47,961 bases of DNA from the NCBI RefSeq assembly GCF_000317225.1, contig NZ_AJLL01000069.1:1-47961 (forward strand), in the 5' to 3' direction. A program made the position numbers and the translations under genes. Every line of letters begins with the position of its first letter. Positions within the stretch are counted from its first letter, which is position 1. Of the stretch, positions 27,074 to 36,330 are shown in pieces. The notes under the pieces are model-generated. The model ran no database searches, was not told where the DNA came from, and saw only the letters and a program-made list of their open reading frames with translations. Source of the DNA: Fischerella thermalis PCC 7521. Lineage in GTDB: Bacteria > Cyanobacteriota > Cyanobacteriia > Cyanobacteriales > Nostocaceae.

Positions 27074-27970
27074 ATGCTTAATCAACGTTCATTTCAAAAT
27101 ATAATTTCACCAAAGTTTCTTAGCTTAGTAATTCTAGCTATTTTAGGGCTGCTTTATGCCCCTCTTTTACTGCATTGGCTCGATGGTTGGTTACATAAAA
27201 ATATCAGCACAGAACACGAATATTTTAGTCACGGTATTATTGGTTTACCTTTTGCTGCATATACAGCTTGGCTAAAGCGGAAAATTTGGCAAAGACTACC
27301 AGACCGTCAACATCCCTTTGGTGCTGTCCTCTTATTAATAGGAGGAATTTTTTATCTAAGTGGGGTCAGCGAATGGGTTAATCTTTCCTTCCCCGCCATA
27401 CTTGCAGGATTGTGCTTATGGTTCAAAGGCATCCCTGGCTTAAAATTACAAAAGTTTTCCTTGCTGTTAGTTTTTCTGGCAACACCAACACTACTTCCGT
27501 ATTTGATAGCACCCTACACCTTTCCTTTGCAGAGTTTCATTGCTGGCACAGCAGGCTTTATCTTAAATCAGTTTGGCATGACAGTCATCGTCGATGAAAT
27601 CAATATATATGTGGGGGGAAGAATTGTAGAAGTAGCTCCCTACTGTGCAGGTTTAAAAATGTTATTTACTACTCTCTATGTTGGCTTGATGCTACTTTAT
27701 TGGACTGGTAAATTATCATCTCGACGCAAGACCATTTCATTTTTATTGATCGCAATGTTGATTAGTATCAGCGGTAATATCATTCGTAATACTTTATTAA
27801 CCTATTTTCATGGTACGGGTAATGAAGGAGCGTTCCATTGGTTACATGACAGTTGGGGCGGCGATATGTTTTCTGCCGTCATGTTAATGCTATTGATACC
27901 CGTGCTGAATAATATTGATAATTTCTTCTCCGGATCTGTAGAAATTCAGCAAAAACAAGTTAGTGGTTAG
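27074..27970 (+). CDS. Exosortase (cyanoexosortase type)
   Basis: A 298-residue membrane protein with about eight helices that should be a transpeptidase-like enzyme sorting proteins with PEP-CTERM tails to the envelope. The catalytic triad is visible: C191 in VEVAPYCAGLKML, R238 in SGNIIRNTLLTYFHG and H258 in WLHDSWGGD. The N-terminal EHEYFSHGIIGLPF is also typical. It fits the cyanoexosortase B group best, by memory. The usual EpsI-like partner protein is not encoded next to it: the following gene is msrA after 55 bases. No clear PEP-CTERM substrate is encoded in the window. The neighbouring aminotransferase gene may belong to the same glycan pathway. Confidence 0.85.
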   Translation: MLNQRSFQNIISPKFLSLVILAILGLLYAPLLLHWLDGWLHKNISTEHEYFSHGIIGLPFAAYTAWLKRKIWQRLPDRQHPFGAVLLLIGGIFYLSGVSEWVNLSFPAILAGLCLWFKGIPGLKLQKFSLLLVFLATPTLLPYLIAPYTFPLQSFIAGTAGFILNQFGMTVIVDEINIYVGGRIVEVAPYCAGLKMLFTTLYVGLMLLYWTGKLSSRRKTISFLLIAMLISISGNIIRNTLLTYFHGTGNEGAFHWLHDSWGGDMFSAVMLMLLIPVLNNIDNFFSGSVEIQQKQVSG

Positions 27971-28025
27971 TGGTTAAAATGTTAAGTAAAGTAAAAATAA
28001 TTCTCATATGTGAGAGTAAAAGTCA

Positions 28026-28682
28026 ATGGTGCTATTTGGATTTGGTAAAAAATTAACCCTGCCTAGTCCTGAGGAAGCTTTGCCAGGACGAGCAGAATCT
28101 ATGCCAGTTACTAACCGTCATTATGTGCTAGGTAATCCAATCCAGCCTCCGTTTCCAGAAGGGACGGAAATGGCTATTTTTGGTATGGGATGTTTTTGGG
28201 GTGCAGAACGCAAGTTCTGGGAACTGTCAGGTGTTTATACTACTGCTGTTGGTTACGCTGCTGGCATCACTCCTAACCCCACCTATAGAGAAGTTTGTAC
28301 CGGTATGACTGGTCACAACGAAGTAGTGTTAGTTGTGTATGATCCCAAAGTGATTAGTTACACCGATTTACTCAAAGTCTTTTGGGAAAATCATGATCCC
28401 ACCCAAGGAATGCGTCAGGGTAATGATGTTGGTACACAGTATCGTTCCGGAATTTACGTATATTCTGAAGAACAAAAAAAACTAGCTGAAGCTTCGCGGG
28501 ATACATATCAAGAAGCTCTCAATAAAGCAGGTTACGGCAAGATCACTACAGAAATCCTTAATGCGCCGGAATTTTATTACGCCGAAGACTACCATCAACA
28601 ATACCTGGCCAAAAACCCTGGTGGTTATTGCGGTTTAGGAGGGACAAATGTTGCTTGTCCTGTGGGATTAGTTGAATCTTAG
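28026..28682 (+). CDS. msrA: Peptide methionine sulfoxide reductase MsrA
   Basis: Reduces the S form of methionine sulfoxide in proteins and protects against oxidative damage in the cytoplasm. At 218 residues it is of the longer MsrA class, with an N-terminal extension ([21 protein letters not shown]) before the catalytic domain. The active-site motif is GMGCFWGAE with C56 as the nucleophile. Family text includes [40 protein letters not shown] and QYRSGIYV. The C-terminal [14 protein letters not shown] holds two further Cys that may be the recycling residues. It lies 55 bases after the exosortase gene and could be co-transcribed. Confidence 0.96.
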   Translation: MVLFGFGKKLTLPSPEEALPGRAESMPVTNRHYVLGNPIQPPFPEGTEMAIFGMGCFWGAERKFWELSGVYTTAVGYAAGITPNPTYREVCTGMTGHNEVVLVVYDPKVISYTDLLKVFWENHDPTQGMRQGNDVGTQYRSGIYVYSEEQKKLAEASRDTYQEALNKAGYGKITTEILNAPEFYYAEDYHQQYLAKNPGGYCGLGGTNVACPVGLVES

Positions 28683-29341
28683 TTACATGGCAATACGGTT
28701 CAGTTAAGAATTTTTAGTGAGATTTGATGATGTGTAGAGACGTGCCATGGCATATCTCTACATTGTTTTACGTAAATTCGTAGCGGGGCGAAGCATTTGT
28801 GTTGGAAGATGGTAATTTTGGGTTGATTGTTAGAAAAATATGATACTAATCAACAAGTATTAAGAATTACTTATAAGTGGTATAAACATTCATTTTTAGA
28901 TATTAATCACCAAAAAATTGCTCATATTAGGCTTTTTCCTCGTTTATTGTACTTACGCAAAAAACCTCTCAAACTCTTATTTCTCTGTGTCCTCTGTGGT
29001 TTGTTTTTTCGTTACCCATGCCTAAGTCCTGATATAGTTGCTGGATATTTTGTTTGTTGTTAACAACTATTCAGAAATTCTTATTAAAAAATATTGCCAC
29101 TACTTGAAGTAATTGCTAAAGTGTGTATTGGCAACAAGACTAGTAATCCTAGTAAAAATTACAGGAGTAAACTATGGGCCAGATCCATTCTGCCGATCGC
29201 GTAAAGTGTTAATTTTCGGCTTTGGATTTTGAGTGAAATTCGATAGTTCATTTGTCTTACCTGATACCGTGATTCCTAAAAGTCGTGATGGTGATTGTAT
29301 AGCAAAGGTGGGGTAAGACTAGAATTTGGAGGTTAAAATCC
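28683..29341. other. Intergenic region of about 660 bases with a dispersed palindrome
   Basis: It contains a palindromic element at 28734-28761, common words such as CTGTGTCCTCTGTGG near 28985, and an AT-rich stretch. A frame at 28827-29063 overlaps these words and has no recognisable family, so I do not call it a gene. The end of the region holds the SDR ribosome-binding site (TGGAGG at about 29327). Confidence 0.45.
28734..28761. repeat. 28-base GTAGAGACGTGCCATGGC-type palindrome, imperfect copy
   Basis: GTAGAGA at the left and TCTCTAC at the right flank GTGCCATGGCAT. A perfect copy is at 37391-37418 and a shorter relative at 46931-46951, so it is a dispersed family. Confidence 0.75.
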
Positions 29342-30217
29342 ATGAATATTCAAGGCAAGGTAGCTCTGATTACCGGGGCTTCCCGTGGTATTGGACGTGC
29401 CATAGCTCTAAAACTAGCGCAACAAGGTATGAAACGCTTGATCCTAGTGGCACGCGATCGCCACAAGTTGGCAGAGGTAGCTAAAGAAATCGAGGCAATA
29501 GGCGCACAAACTACAATTTTGGCATTAGATTTAACTAAACCAATCTTTGTACATGTTGCTGTTGCTCAACTTTGGCGTAGTTATGGCCCGATTCACTTGC
29601 TGGTAAATTGTGCAGGTGTAGCCTACCAAAACTCCTTCTTGCAATCTAAACTACCCCAAGTTCAAGAGGAACTTTCTCTCAATTTATTAGGGACTTATAC
29701 CCTAACTCATATGATGGCTCGACGCATGGCAAGCCGCAGCGAAGGAACAATAGTGAATGTCTCTAGCCTCATGGGGAAAGTGGCTGCACCGACTATGGCG
29801 ACTTACTCGGCTACTAAATTTGCACTTTTAGGGTTTACGCAAGCTTTACGCCGCGAACTTGCTCCATACAACATCAAAGTCATAGCATTATTACCAGCTC
29901 TGACAGATACCGATATGGTACGCGACTTAGAGTTATTTCGCTGGGTGATACCAATGACTCCCGAACAAGTAGCTCAAGCATTTGTATGTGGATTACAAAA
30001 AGACTCATCAGAAATTTTAGTTGGATGGCAAAGCCATTTAGCAGTTTGGTGTCAACGTTTTGCTCCTTGGTTGTTGGAGAAAATTTTACAAATGGCAACT
30101 CCCAAAGTTCAAGAATCCAGAAGACACAAAACTGACAAGCAAAATATGTTCAGGACAAGGATGCATTCATCACCAGACTTTTCACATTTTGCCAATAGTT
30201 TTGTAAAGCTTAGATAG
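29342..30217 (+). CDS. Short-chain dehydrogenase/reductase
   Basis: A 291-residue NAD(P)-dependent oxidoreductase of the classical SDR type. The cofactor site is TGASRGIGRAI (about residues 11-21), NCAG follows near residue 93, and the active site has S in VNVSSLMG and the Tyr-Lys pair in YSATKFALLGF. The R in VARDRHK suggests NADP preference (inference). The last 50 residues (after LLEKILQMATPK) are basic and Ser-rich without SDR character and may be a species-specific tail. The start has GGAGG ten bases upstream. The substrate is unknown; the text resembles members of cyanobacterial lipid or ketoacyl reductase groups only in general terms. Confidence 0.9.
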   Translation: MNIQGKVALITGASRGIGRAIALKLAQQGMKRLILVARDRHKLAEVAKEIEAIGAQTTILALDLTKPIFVHVAVAQLWRSYGPIHLLVNCAGVAYQNSFLQSKLPQVQEELSLNLLGTYTLTHMMARRMASRSEGTIVNVSSLMGKVAAPTMATYSATKFALLGFTQALRRELAPYNIKVIALLPALTDTDMVRDLELFRWVIPMTPEQVAQAFVCGLQKDSSEILVGWQSHLAVWCQRFAPWLLEKILQMATPKVQESRRHKTDKQNMFRTRMHSSPDFSHFANSFVKLR

Positions 30218-30246
30218 ATAATAATTAAGGCGATCGCTCAAACTAC

Positions 30247-30710
30247 ATCTATCTTAAAAATAGGGATCGGGGAAGGTGGTCCCCTGGTGGGGATTGATCA
30301 AGAGGTTTTCATCCCCTCATTGTGAGCATGAAAATTCTTACCCCTTCTGCCACGGCGCTCCTTGTTCGCCCACAGGTGGCGAACCCGCGCCTCCTCTGTC
30401 CTCTGCCTTCATCACAAAAAAGATGTGAGAAATGCGATCGCAGCCATCCATTGTGACAAATTGCTGAACCAAAATAGGGCTAGTTTTTTTATTGCTAAAA
30501 TATCTTCCTAAAGCAGGAGTTAAATGTTGAGAAAATTGCAGTGAGAGTTGCAATAGCAACGAGGGAATGAAAATTTAACTCCTCCTACACCCCAACACCC
30601 ATTTTCAAGCTAGACCCCCACGGGCTATTTATCCCACAATGAGGTGATGAAAACCTCTTCCCCGCTCTTCGCCCGCTCCCTGCTCCCCGATCCCTATTTT
30701 CAAGACAGAT
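30247..30710. mobile_element. Fold-back (MITE-like) element with nested inverted repeats
   Basis: The outer arms, 30247-30273 and 30684-30710, are reverse complements at 25 of 27 positions (TAGGGATCGGGGA core). The inner arms, 30300-30324 and 30635-30659, match at 24 of 25 (AAGAGGTTTTCAT core). The interior is 310 bases and holds a short hairpin (TTCGCC...GGCGAA) and a minus-strand frame at 30338-30559 of unclear origin. No transposase is present. The arrangement suggests a non-autonomous mobile element or a deletion relic. Confidence 0.65.
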
Positions 30711-30716
30711 TATGAC

Positions 30717-31778
30717 TTACGCATAAACCTTGTTGTAATATGCCTGATATTCTTCCGATAGCAGAGGTTTCCACCAGTTCTCATGGGTAAGATACCATGC
30801 AACTGTTAGACGCAAACCTTCTGTAACAGTCACTGAAGGTATCCAACCTAACTGAGTTTTAATCTTGGTGGCATCAATGGTGTATCTGCGATCGTGTCCG
30901 AGTCTATCTTTAACAAAAGTAATTAAGTTCGCTGCTGGACGTACTGGTAAATTCGGTGCTAATTCATCCATGAGTTGACATAACATTTGCACTAAATTGA
31001 TATTTTCTACTTCATTGTTACCGCCGATATTGTAAGTTTCGCCTGGTATACCACGATGAATTACTACATCTAAAGCACTACAATGATCGCCTACATACAG
31101 CCAATCTCGCACATTTTTACCGTCACCGTATACTGGTAATTCCTTGCCCATCAATGTATTAATACACACCAGGGGAATGAGTTTTTCGGGAAACTGATAG
31201 GGGCCGTAATTATTAGAGCAATTAGTGATAATTGTTGGTAGTCCATAAGTATGGTAATAAGCACGAACTAGGTGATCGCTACCTGCTTTTGATGCCGAAT
31301 AGGGACTATTGGGAGCATAGGGAGTAGTTTCACTAAAAGGGGGATCATCGGGGTTTAGACTACCGTAAACTTCATCAGTAGAAACGTGTAGAAATCGATA
31401 ATTTGTAGGTTGAGAATTTGCTTGCCAATGTTGACGAAAAGCCTCTAACAGAGTGTATGTACCCACTACATTAGTTTCTACAAAAGCACCAGGCCCCAAA
31501 ATCGACCGATCAACATGAGATTCTGCGGCAAAGTGGGCAATAGTATCAATATTCTCGGTTTGTAGTAGTTTGTCAACCAATGAGCGATCGCATATATTTC
31601 CTTGCACAAAACGAAAATTCTCTTGCTTCTCCAATCCTGCTAAGTTGGCAATATTTCCCGCATAAGTCAAGGCATCTAAAACTACTACCCGGTCATGAGG
31701 ATAATTTTGACACCAGTGATGCACAAAATTTGACCCAATAAATCCTGCACCACCAGTTACCAATAACTGACGACTCAT
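30717..31778 (-). CDS. rfbB: dTDP-glucose 4,6-dehydratase
   Basis: Second enzyme of dTDP-L-rhamnose synthesis; it converts dTDP-glucose to dTDP-4-keto-6-deoxyglucose. At 353 residues it has normal length. The NAD site is VTGGAGFIGSNF near the N-terminus, followed by DALTYAGN. Active-site text is HVSTDEVYG (Thr, Asp, Glu) and SPYSASKAGSDHLVRAY (Tyr, Lys). NNYGPYQFPEKLIPL and DWLYVGDHCSAL also match. The ATG at 31778 has GAGGAG six bases upstream. Other rhamnose genes (rfbA, rfbC, rfbD) are not in the window. It may supply sugars used by the surface-glycan genes. Confidence 0.95.
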   Translation of the reverse strand: MSRQLLVTGGAGFIGSNFVHHWCQNYPHDRVVVLDALTYAGNIANLAGLEKQENFRFVQGNICDRSLVDKLLQTENIDTIAHFAAESHVDRSILGPGAFVETNVVGTYTLLEAFRQHWQANSQPTNYRFLHVSTDEVYGSLNPDDPPFSETTPYAPNSPYSASKAGSDHLVRAYYHTYGLPTIITNCSNNYGPYQFPEKLIPLVCINTLMGKELPVYGDGKNVRDWLYVGDHCSALDVVIHRGIPGETYNIGGNNEVENINLVQMLCQLMDELAPNLPVRPAANLITFVKDRLGHDRRYTIDATKIKTQLGWIPSVTVTEGLRLTVAWYLTHENWWKPLLSEEYQAYYNKVYA

Positions 31779-31934
31779 TACTCACTCCTCTGTTTTGGCT
31801 ACACTGCCGCAATATAATACTAGCCGCTTGAGAGGAGAGGTGGGGAATTCGGGATTCCCTCTGGGGATTAGGGGTTGTGGGGAGAAAACAATTCAAAATT
31901 CACGCAATAGGAAGAGAGTAGGAAGTGTGAGGAG

Positions 31935-31996
31935 TAGTAAGCAATCAACTACTAACCACTAACCACTAACCACTAACTACTAACAATTGACAATTG
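31935..31996. repeat. CTAACCA tandem tract
   Basis: Four tandem ACTAACC units with variants are followed by ACAATTGACAATTGACC. It lies just downstream of the WD40 gene stop and belongs to the same short-repeat family as the psaA-psaB spacer. Confidence 0.7.
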
Positions 31997-32004
31997 ACCA
32001 TTGA

Positions 32005-34341
32005 TTAACTTATCTGCCAAATTTTAATAGTTTTATCTGAACTGCCACTGACGATCAACTGACTATCAGGGCTAACAGCAATAGTATTTACTGCTGCGGT
32101 ATGTCCGTTGAGAGTGCGTAGAAGTTCTCTGGTATACAAACACCAAATTTTGATGGTTTTATCAGCACTACCACTAAAAAGAAGTTGTCCATCTGGACTA
32201 ACAGCGACTGATTTTACTTCATCTGCATGACCAGTGAAGGTATGCAGCATCTTCCCGCTTTCAAGTTCCCAAATTTTGATGGTTTTGTCAGCACTACCGC
32301 TAAATAAAAGTTGTCCATCTGGACTAATGGCAACTGAGTATACTTCACCTCCATGTCCGTTGAGAGTGCGTAGTGGTTCGCCTGTGCGCGGGTTCCATAA
32401 GCGAATTTTTTGATCGCTGCTGGCACTGGCTAGGATTTTACCATCAGGACTGATGGCGGCACCATGAACAGCAGAGGAATGCCATAGAGTACAAATGCGA
32501 TCGCCTTTTTGTAGGTTCCAAATCTTGATTTTGTTACTACCGCTAGCCAGAATTTCTCCATCAGGACTAATCACTACGAAATTCACGGGTTTTTGGTGTC
32601 CCAAAAGTTTGTGCAGTAGTTTTCCAGTGGATAGATGCCAAACTTTGACATTACTTCTAGGATGTTCGCAACTACCAACAGCAAGAAAATTCCCATCTGA
32701 ACTAACAGCAACCGATGAAACTTCTCCCAAATCATCTTTAAGGGTGCGAATCACTTTACCTGTGTTTAAATTCCAGACTTTAATGGTTTTGTCTGTACTC
32801 CCACTGACTAAAATCTGTCCGTCTGGAGTGATGGCGACAGATGAAATTTTGCCTGTATGTCCGCTGAAGGTGTGACTAACAGAAGCATTTCCCAGTTTGT
32901 GTGTGTGTTTGGAGTTGGCGATCGCATATAAAATTTCTTCTACATTGTTGATACTCTGACTATCGCCAACTGCTGAAAAATATTCTCTAAGCTTTTGCAA
33001 ATATGGTGTATCTGCTATTGTTGCGGCGCTACGCATCGCCGCAAATAGATTATGAGTTTGCACTTGTGGTACTTCGTGCAATTGTAACCATGTGTCAATA
33101 GAGTATTGCAATTGTTCGTCCGCCAAAGAGCGATCGCTCAAATGTGATAAACTCTGGGCTAATTGCAGAGCTAATTCAGGAATCCAATAACGATGTTTTT
33201 CTTCTAAAGCTTGGTAGACTTGTTTGTATCCTGAGGCGATCGCTTGCAGTGATTGCAAGTCAATGGGACTGTTGAGCAAACTCGGCAGTAAATCTGGTAG
33301 CAGAGGTGGGACATCGTGATGAACCAGATGATAAATATCAGCTATCCAACCAGCAACTAGACAGTGACAGGTAATTAAAACTTGGCAAAGTTGCTCCAAA
33401 TCTTGACGATTGATTTGATATCGTAGGGATAATTTACTAACATCTACTCCCTTCGCTCTCCATTTTTCTTCTTTCTCCAAAATTGCTAAATTACTGGCAT
33501 TTTCTTTACCTAAGTAATTAATTTCCTCTACATTTTCTCCTAGTGCTATTAATTCATCTCGTATGCTTCTCCACTCATAGGCGCGGTTTTTTGCCGACTG
33601 TTCCACAATTTCTCTGTAAGATATCCGAGAAATAGTTTTATAGTAATAACGCTCTTGCCCCAGCCCCCAATAACCAATCCGAAAATTGAGGTAATCTCCA
33701 TCTGCTTCCGACTCTAAAATCAAAATTGGCTCTGTTTTCAACATTCCAAACAGAGCCTTAATACTAGATTCGCTGTGAAAACGCTTACTATCCCATGCTC
33801 CTGCTAAAAACTCTGTTGGTCTAATTGGATCTTGTAAGGAATAATATTCACTGAGAAAATCTCGTAATCCTTCCGCCAACATTAACTCGATGTCAGCAGC
33901 GAATTCCTCTTGTCGCAAATCAAACTGATCAAACCCCACTTTTGGAGGTGCTAGGAAAATTTTTAGAGGTCGGCGTTCATAATTAGTATTAGACTCTAAA
34001 ATCTGCGAAGGATACAACCGCAAAGGCCAACTATCAAATAGTTTATTAACCTCTGGAATCTTTAGTGCTGTTTCCTGTTCTTGAGTTGCAATTTGTAACT
34101 GCGTCTGATGGTAGTAAACTGCTAGCTGCTGTTCCTCTGGCTTTTGTTGTTCATCATATCTTCCCAAATAGCTAAGTTTCTCACTAGCACTGCTGACAGT
34201 TTGGATAATTTCTTGAATTTGGGCGGGATAATCGTTCTTAGTTTCATCAGGACGTGCATCATTACTTTTTTGTACTAAAGTTGCAATTACAGGCGCAAAT
34301 TCTAGCACTAATTGAAGTAGTAACTTTAAGCCTTGCTCCAT
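32005..34341 (-). CDS. WD40 repeat protein with an uncharacterised N-terminal region
   Basis: A protein of about 778 residues starting at the ATG at 34341 (MEQGLKLLLQL; a GTG six bases upstream is possible). The first 490 residues hold a short hydrophobic start, a coiled-coil-like segment (EQQLAVYYHQTQLQIATQEQE) and a mixed region (SWPLRLYPSQILES, LKIFLAPPKVGFDQFDLRQ, GYWGLGQERYYYKTI) that I do not recognise; related text occurs in other large Nostocales proteins. The C-terminal 290 residues are seven WD40 blades with the usual GH and D-x-x-I-K-I-W signatures, enough for one closed propeller. Blades 5 and 6 share a near-identical segment (SPDGQLLFSGSADKTIKIW), implying recent copying. It probably scaffolds protein contacts; function unknown. 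Confidence 0.88.
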   Translation of the reverse strand: MEQGLKLLLQLVLEFAPVIATLVQKSNDARPDETKNDYPAQIQEIIQTVSSASEKLSYLGRYDEQQKPEEQQLAVYYHQTQLQIATQEQETALKIPEVNKLFDSWPLRLYPSQILESNTNYERRPLKIFLAPPKVGFDQFDLRQEEFAADIELMLAEGLRDFLSEYYSLQDPIRPTEFLAGAWDSKRFHSESSIKALFGMLKTEPILILESEADGDYLNFRIGYWGLGQERYYYKTISRISYREIVEQSAKNRAYEWRSIRDELIALGENVEEINYLGKENASNLAILEKEEKWRAKGVDVSKLSLRYQINRQDLEQLCQVLITCHCLVAGWIADIYHLVHHDVPPLLPDLLPSLLNSPIDLQSLQAIASGYKQVYQALEEKHRYWIPELALQLAQSLSHLSDRSLADEQLQYSIDTWLQLHEVPQVQTHNLFAAMRSAATIADTPYLQKLREYFSAVGDSQSINNVEEILYAIANSKHTHKLGNASVSHTFSGHTGKISSVAITPDGQILVSGSTDKTIKVWNLNTGKVIRTLKDDLGEVSSVAVSSDGNFLAVGSCEHPRSNVKVWHLSTGKLLHKLLGHQKPVNFVVISPDGEILASGSNKIKIWNLQKGDRICTLWHSSAVHGAAISPDGKILASASSDQKIRLWNPRTGEPLRTLNGHGGEVYSVAISPDGQLLFSGSADKTIKIWELESGKMLHTFTGHADEVKSVAVSPDGQLLFSGSADKTIKIWCLYTRELLRTLNGHTAAVNTIAVSPDSQLIVSGSSDKTIKIWQIS

Positions 34342-34347
34342 ACACAA

Positions 34348-35028
34348 GATGCCTGCTAAATAAACTTAAAAGCTTTCAGTATCATCAACGCTATAGCCTC
34401 ATTCAATCAGGTATGACTGCCATCCGGCAAATTACCATAATATGGCGATTTTACTACTTTTTTACATCCAAATTTGCAGGAAAATGAGCAAATGAGCAAT
34501 AATTTATCGTAGACTCTGCTATCACAAAGCTGAGTGTTGATTACCATAAAAATTTAGCGATAATTCCGTCAAAAACCCACAAAATCTCATAAAAATCAAA
34601 ATGCGGATTGTGTGATTTGCTTTCCTCCTCAACACCGGAATTAAAAATAGCAAGGGAAGCCTTTAATCCGCAGCATAACTATGGAAACAGACTGAACTTC
34701 ATCACTTCCATATAATCGTTATACTACACCCATTTAAACCAAAAAAATGTTAAGTAACTTAGATGATGGAGTGATTATAGTCCAACATTTATTTCTACGG
34801 TCACAAATAAATACAGTGGATACCTCAATTTCCTTAATAACTTGAACTGATATGATGTCCGATTAATTGCTTAGAATATAAAGCTTGGGCATTGAGCATA
34901 GTGAAAAAATAACCAATGATCACCAATCACCAATTACCGACCCCGACGGATAATATATCTTGATAAGACCCTGAACAATCAAGGTCTTAGGTTAACAAAA
35001 AATTATTAAATTAAAACTCTAAAATTAT
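34348..35028. other. Intergenic region of about 680 bases
   Basis: AT-rich DNA between the WD40 gene and the small exported protein gene. It contains CCAATGATCACCAATCACCAATTACC near 34914-34937 from the heptamer family in two short words, and AAGACC/GGTCTT arms around 34969-34991, a weak hairpin possibly ending the minus-strand gene. No gene or RNA was recognised. Confidence 0.35.
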
Positions 35029-35418
35029 CTAAAATCTTGCTCCCAATTGGCCGTTGATGCCGCGCACAGAGTTGTAACCTGCACCCAAGAATAGATTATC
35101 ACCAGCGCCCACCTGAACCCCGCCTGAAACTGCAAGTCCTTTATCTTCTGAATAGTATCCTAAGCCTACATATGGTGAAACCACTGGTAAACTGATAAAT
35201 TTTAATACATCTACCCCTGTAGCACTGTCGGGGCCAATTCCCAATTCAGCACCCCAATTCAAAGCCCTTGCACCCACAGAGTAAGTTACATCACCATCTT
35301 TGCTACCAACTGATACCCAAGGTTGTGGTACTAATTGAGCATGAGTGATTTGTGGAGTAAATAACACTAAAAAACCAACTGATGTAATGATTTTTCTAAA
35401 AATGGTTGCTGTTTTCAC
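35029..35418 (-). CDS. Small exported beta-rich protein
   Basis: A 129-residue protein. Residues 1-27 are a signal peptide (basic start, hydrophobic IITSVGFLVLFTP, cleavage at THA-Q). The mature part alternates short hydrophobic strands and Gly/Asn turns (VTYSVGARALNWGAELGIG, SPYVGLGYYSEDKGLAVSGG, DNLFLGAGYNSV) and ends in RF, with a terminal Phe as in outer-membrane barrels. It could be a small barrel or part of a larger assembly, but it is short for an independent porin. No family name was recognised. The gene appears intact and is transcribed alone. Confidence 0.65.
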   Translation of the reverse strand: MKTATIFRKIITSVGFLVLFTPQITHAQLVPQPWVSVGSKDGDVTYSVGARALNWGAELGIGPDSATGVDVLKFISLPVVSPYVGLGYYSEDKGLAVSGGVQVGAGDNLFLGAGYNSVRGINGQLGARF

Positions 35419-35659
35419 CTTTTTCTCCTATTAGTCTTTAGCTAATAGTGACGGATTTTACCTGTTTATGTGCCAATCTTAAAAATAGGGTTTAAAGATT
35501 AGAGGTTAAGCATTGCCATTCCAGGAATGATAAATTACGAAAAGTGCTAGAGCAAGTCATTCGCTCTCATACTTAAGGCCAATAGCTAATCATTAATAGG
35601 AATAGAAAAACACTTTTTTCTCAATGTGAGCCATTAGCAACTAACAATTAAAAATTCTC

Positions 35660-36067
35660 ATGAGCGAACCTAAAGGCAGTAAAACTCAAGCTAGAGTTTG
35701 GGTGGTGGAAAATGGCAAAATGCGATCGCGAGGAGGTCTGCACGCTGCTGCTTTATTTGATGCTCAAGGGCAGTTGTTAACAGTAACAGAGGATGTAGGA
35801 CGTCACAATGCCTTGGATAAACTCATTGGTTCAGCTTTATTAAGCGATCGCTTACCTTTGCATAATCACATTGTGATGGTCAGTGGACGCTCTAGCTTTG
35901 AGATTTTACAAAAGTGTATAGTTGCTGGAATTCCAATTATTTGTGCTGTTTCTGCTCCTAGTAGTTTAGCAGTTTCTGTAGCTAAGGAGTTTGGCATCAC
36001 TTTAATCGGATTTTTGTGCGAACAAAAGTTCAATGTTTATTCTGGACGGGAAAGAATAAATATATAG
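35660..36067 (+). pseudogene. C-terminal half of FdhD (formate dehydrogenase accessory protein), truncated
   Basis: A 135-residue frame. From [10 protein letters not shown] (residues 25-34) onward it matches the second half of Fdh[68 protein letters not shown]. Full FdhD is about 260-280 residues, and the sulfur-transfer Cys pair lies in the missing N-terminal half. The first 24 residues ([15 protein letters not shown]) are not FdhD-like. Upstream DNA carries no recognisable remainder. It is most likely a decayed fragment; a standalone domain is possible. No formate dehydrogenase gene lies nearby. Confidence 0.75.
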
Positions 36068-36330
36068 CCATCACAAAAAATAAATATATAGAAAGAGCAA
36101 CCGTGACTATTCCTAATAGTCCCAAATAGTCCCAACGCCCAAGCCTGAGTCCGCGATCGCACTCAAGCAGGTTTGATCCAGTGACCCTTTTGGCAAAGGA
36201 AAGAATTATTGTCTATAACCTTCTGCCTTTCTTCGGTCAGTAAGTATTCTTTCCTTCACAAAAAGACATAATTCGGTAAAATTAGGTAAAGCAATTTATG
36301 CAGTTGTAAAACAAAGGCGTCAGCAATCTC

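Noticed and set aside
28827-29063. Plus-strand frame of 78 codons in the msrA-SDR gap
   Set aside because: No ribosome-binding site and the text comes from dispersed CTGTGTCCTCTGTGG-type words.
30300-30335. CRISPR-like repeat GTTTTCATCCCCTCATTGTG with inverted ends
   Set aside because: Only two copies exist and they are inverted relative to each other, without a series of spacers or cas genes.
30338-30559. Minus-strand frame of 73 codons inside the fold-back element
   Set aside because: Part of it reads like protein (TPALGRYFSNKKTSPILVQQF), but its end is repeat DNA, no start signal is visible and no family was recognised; treated as part of the element.
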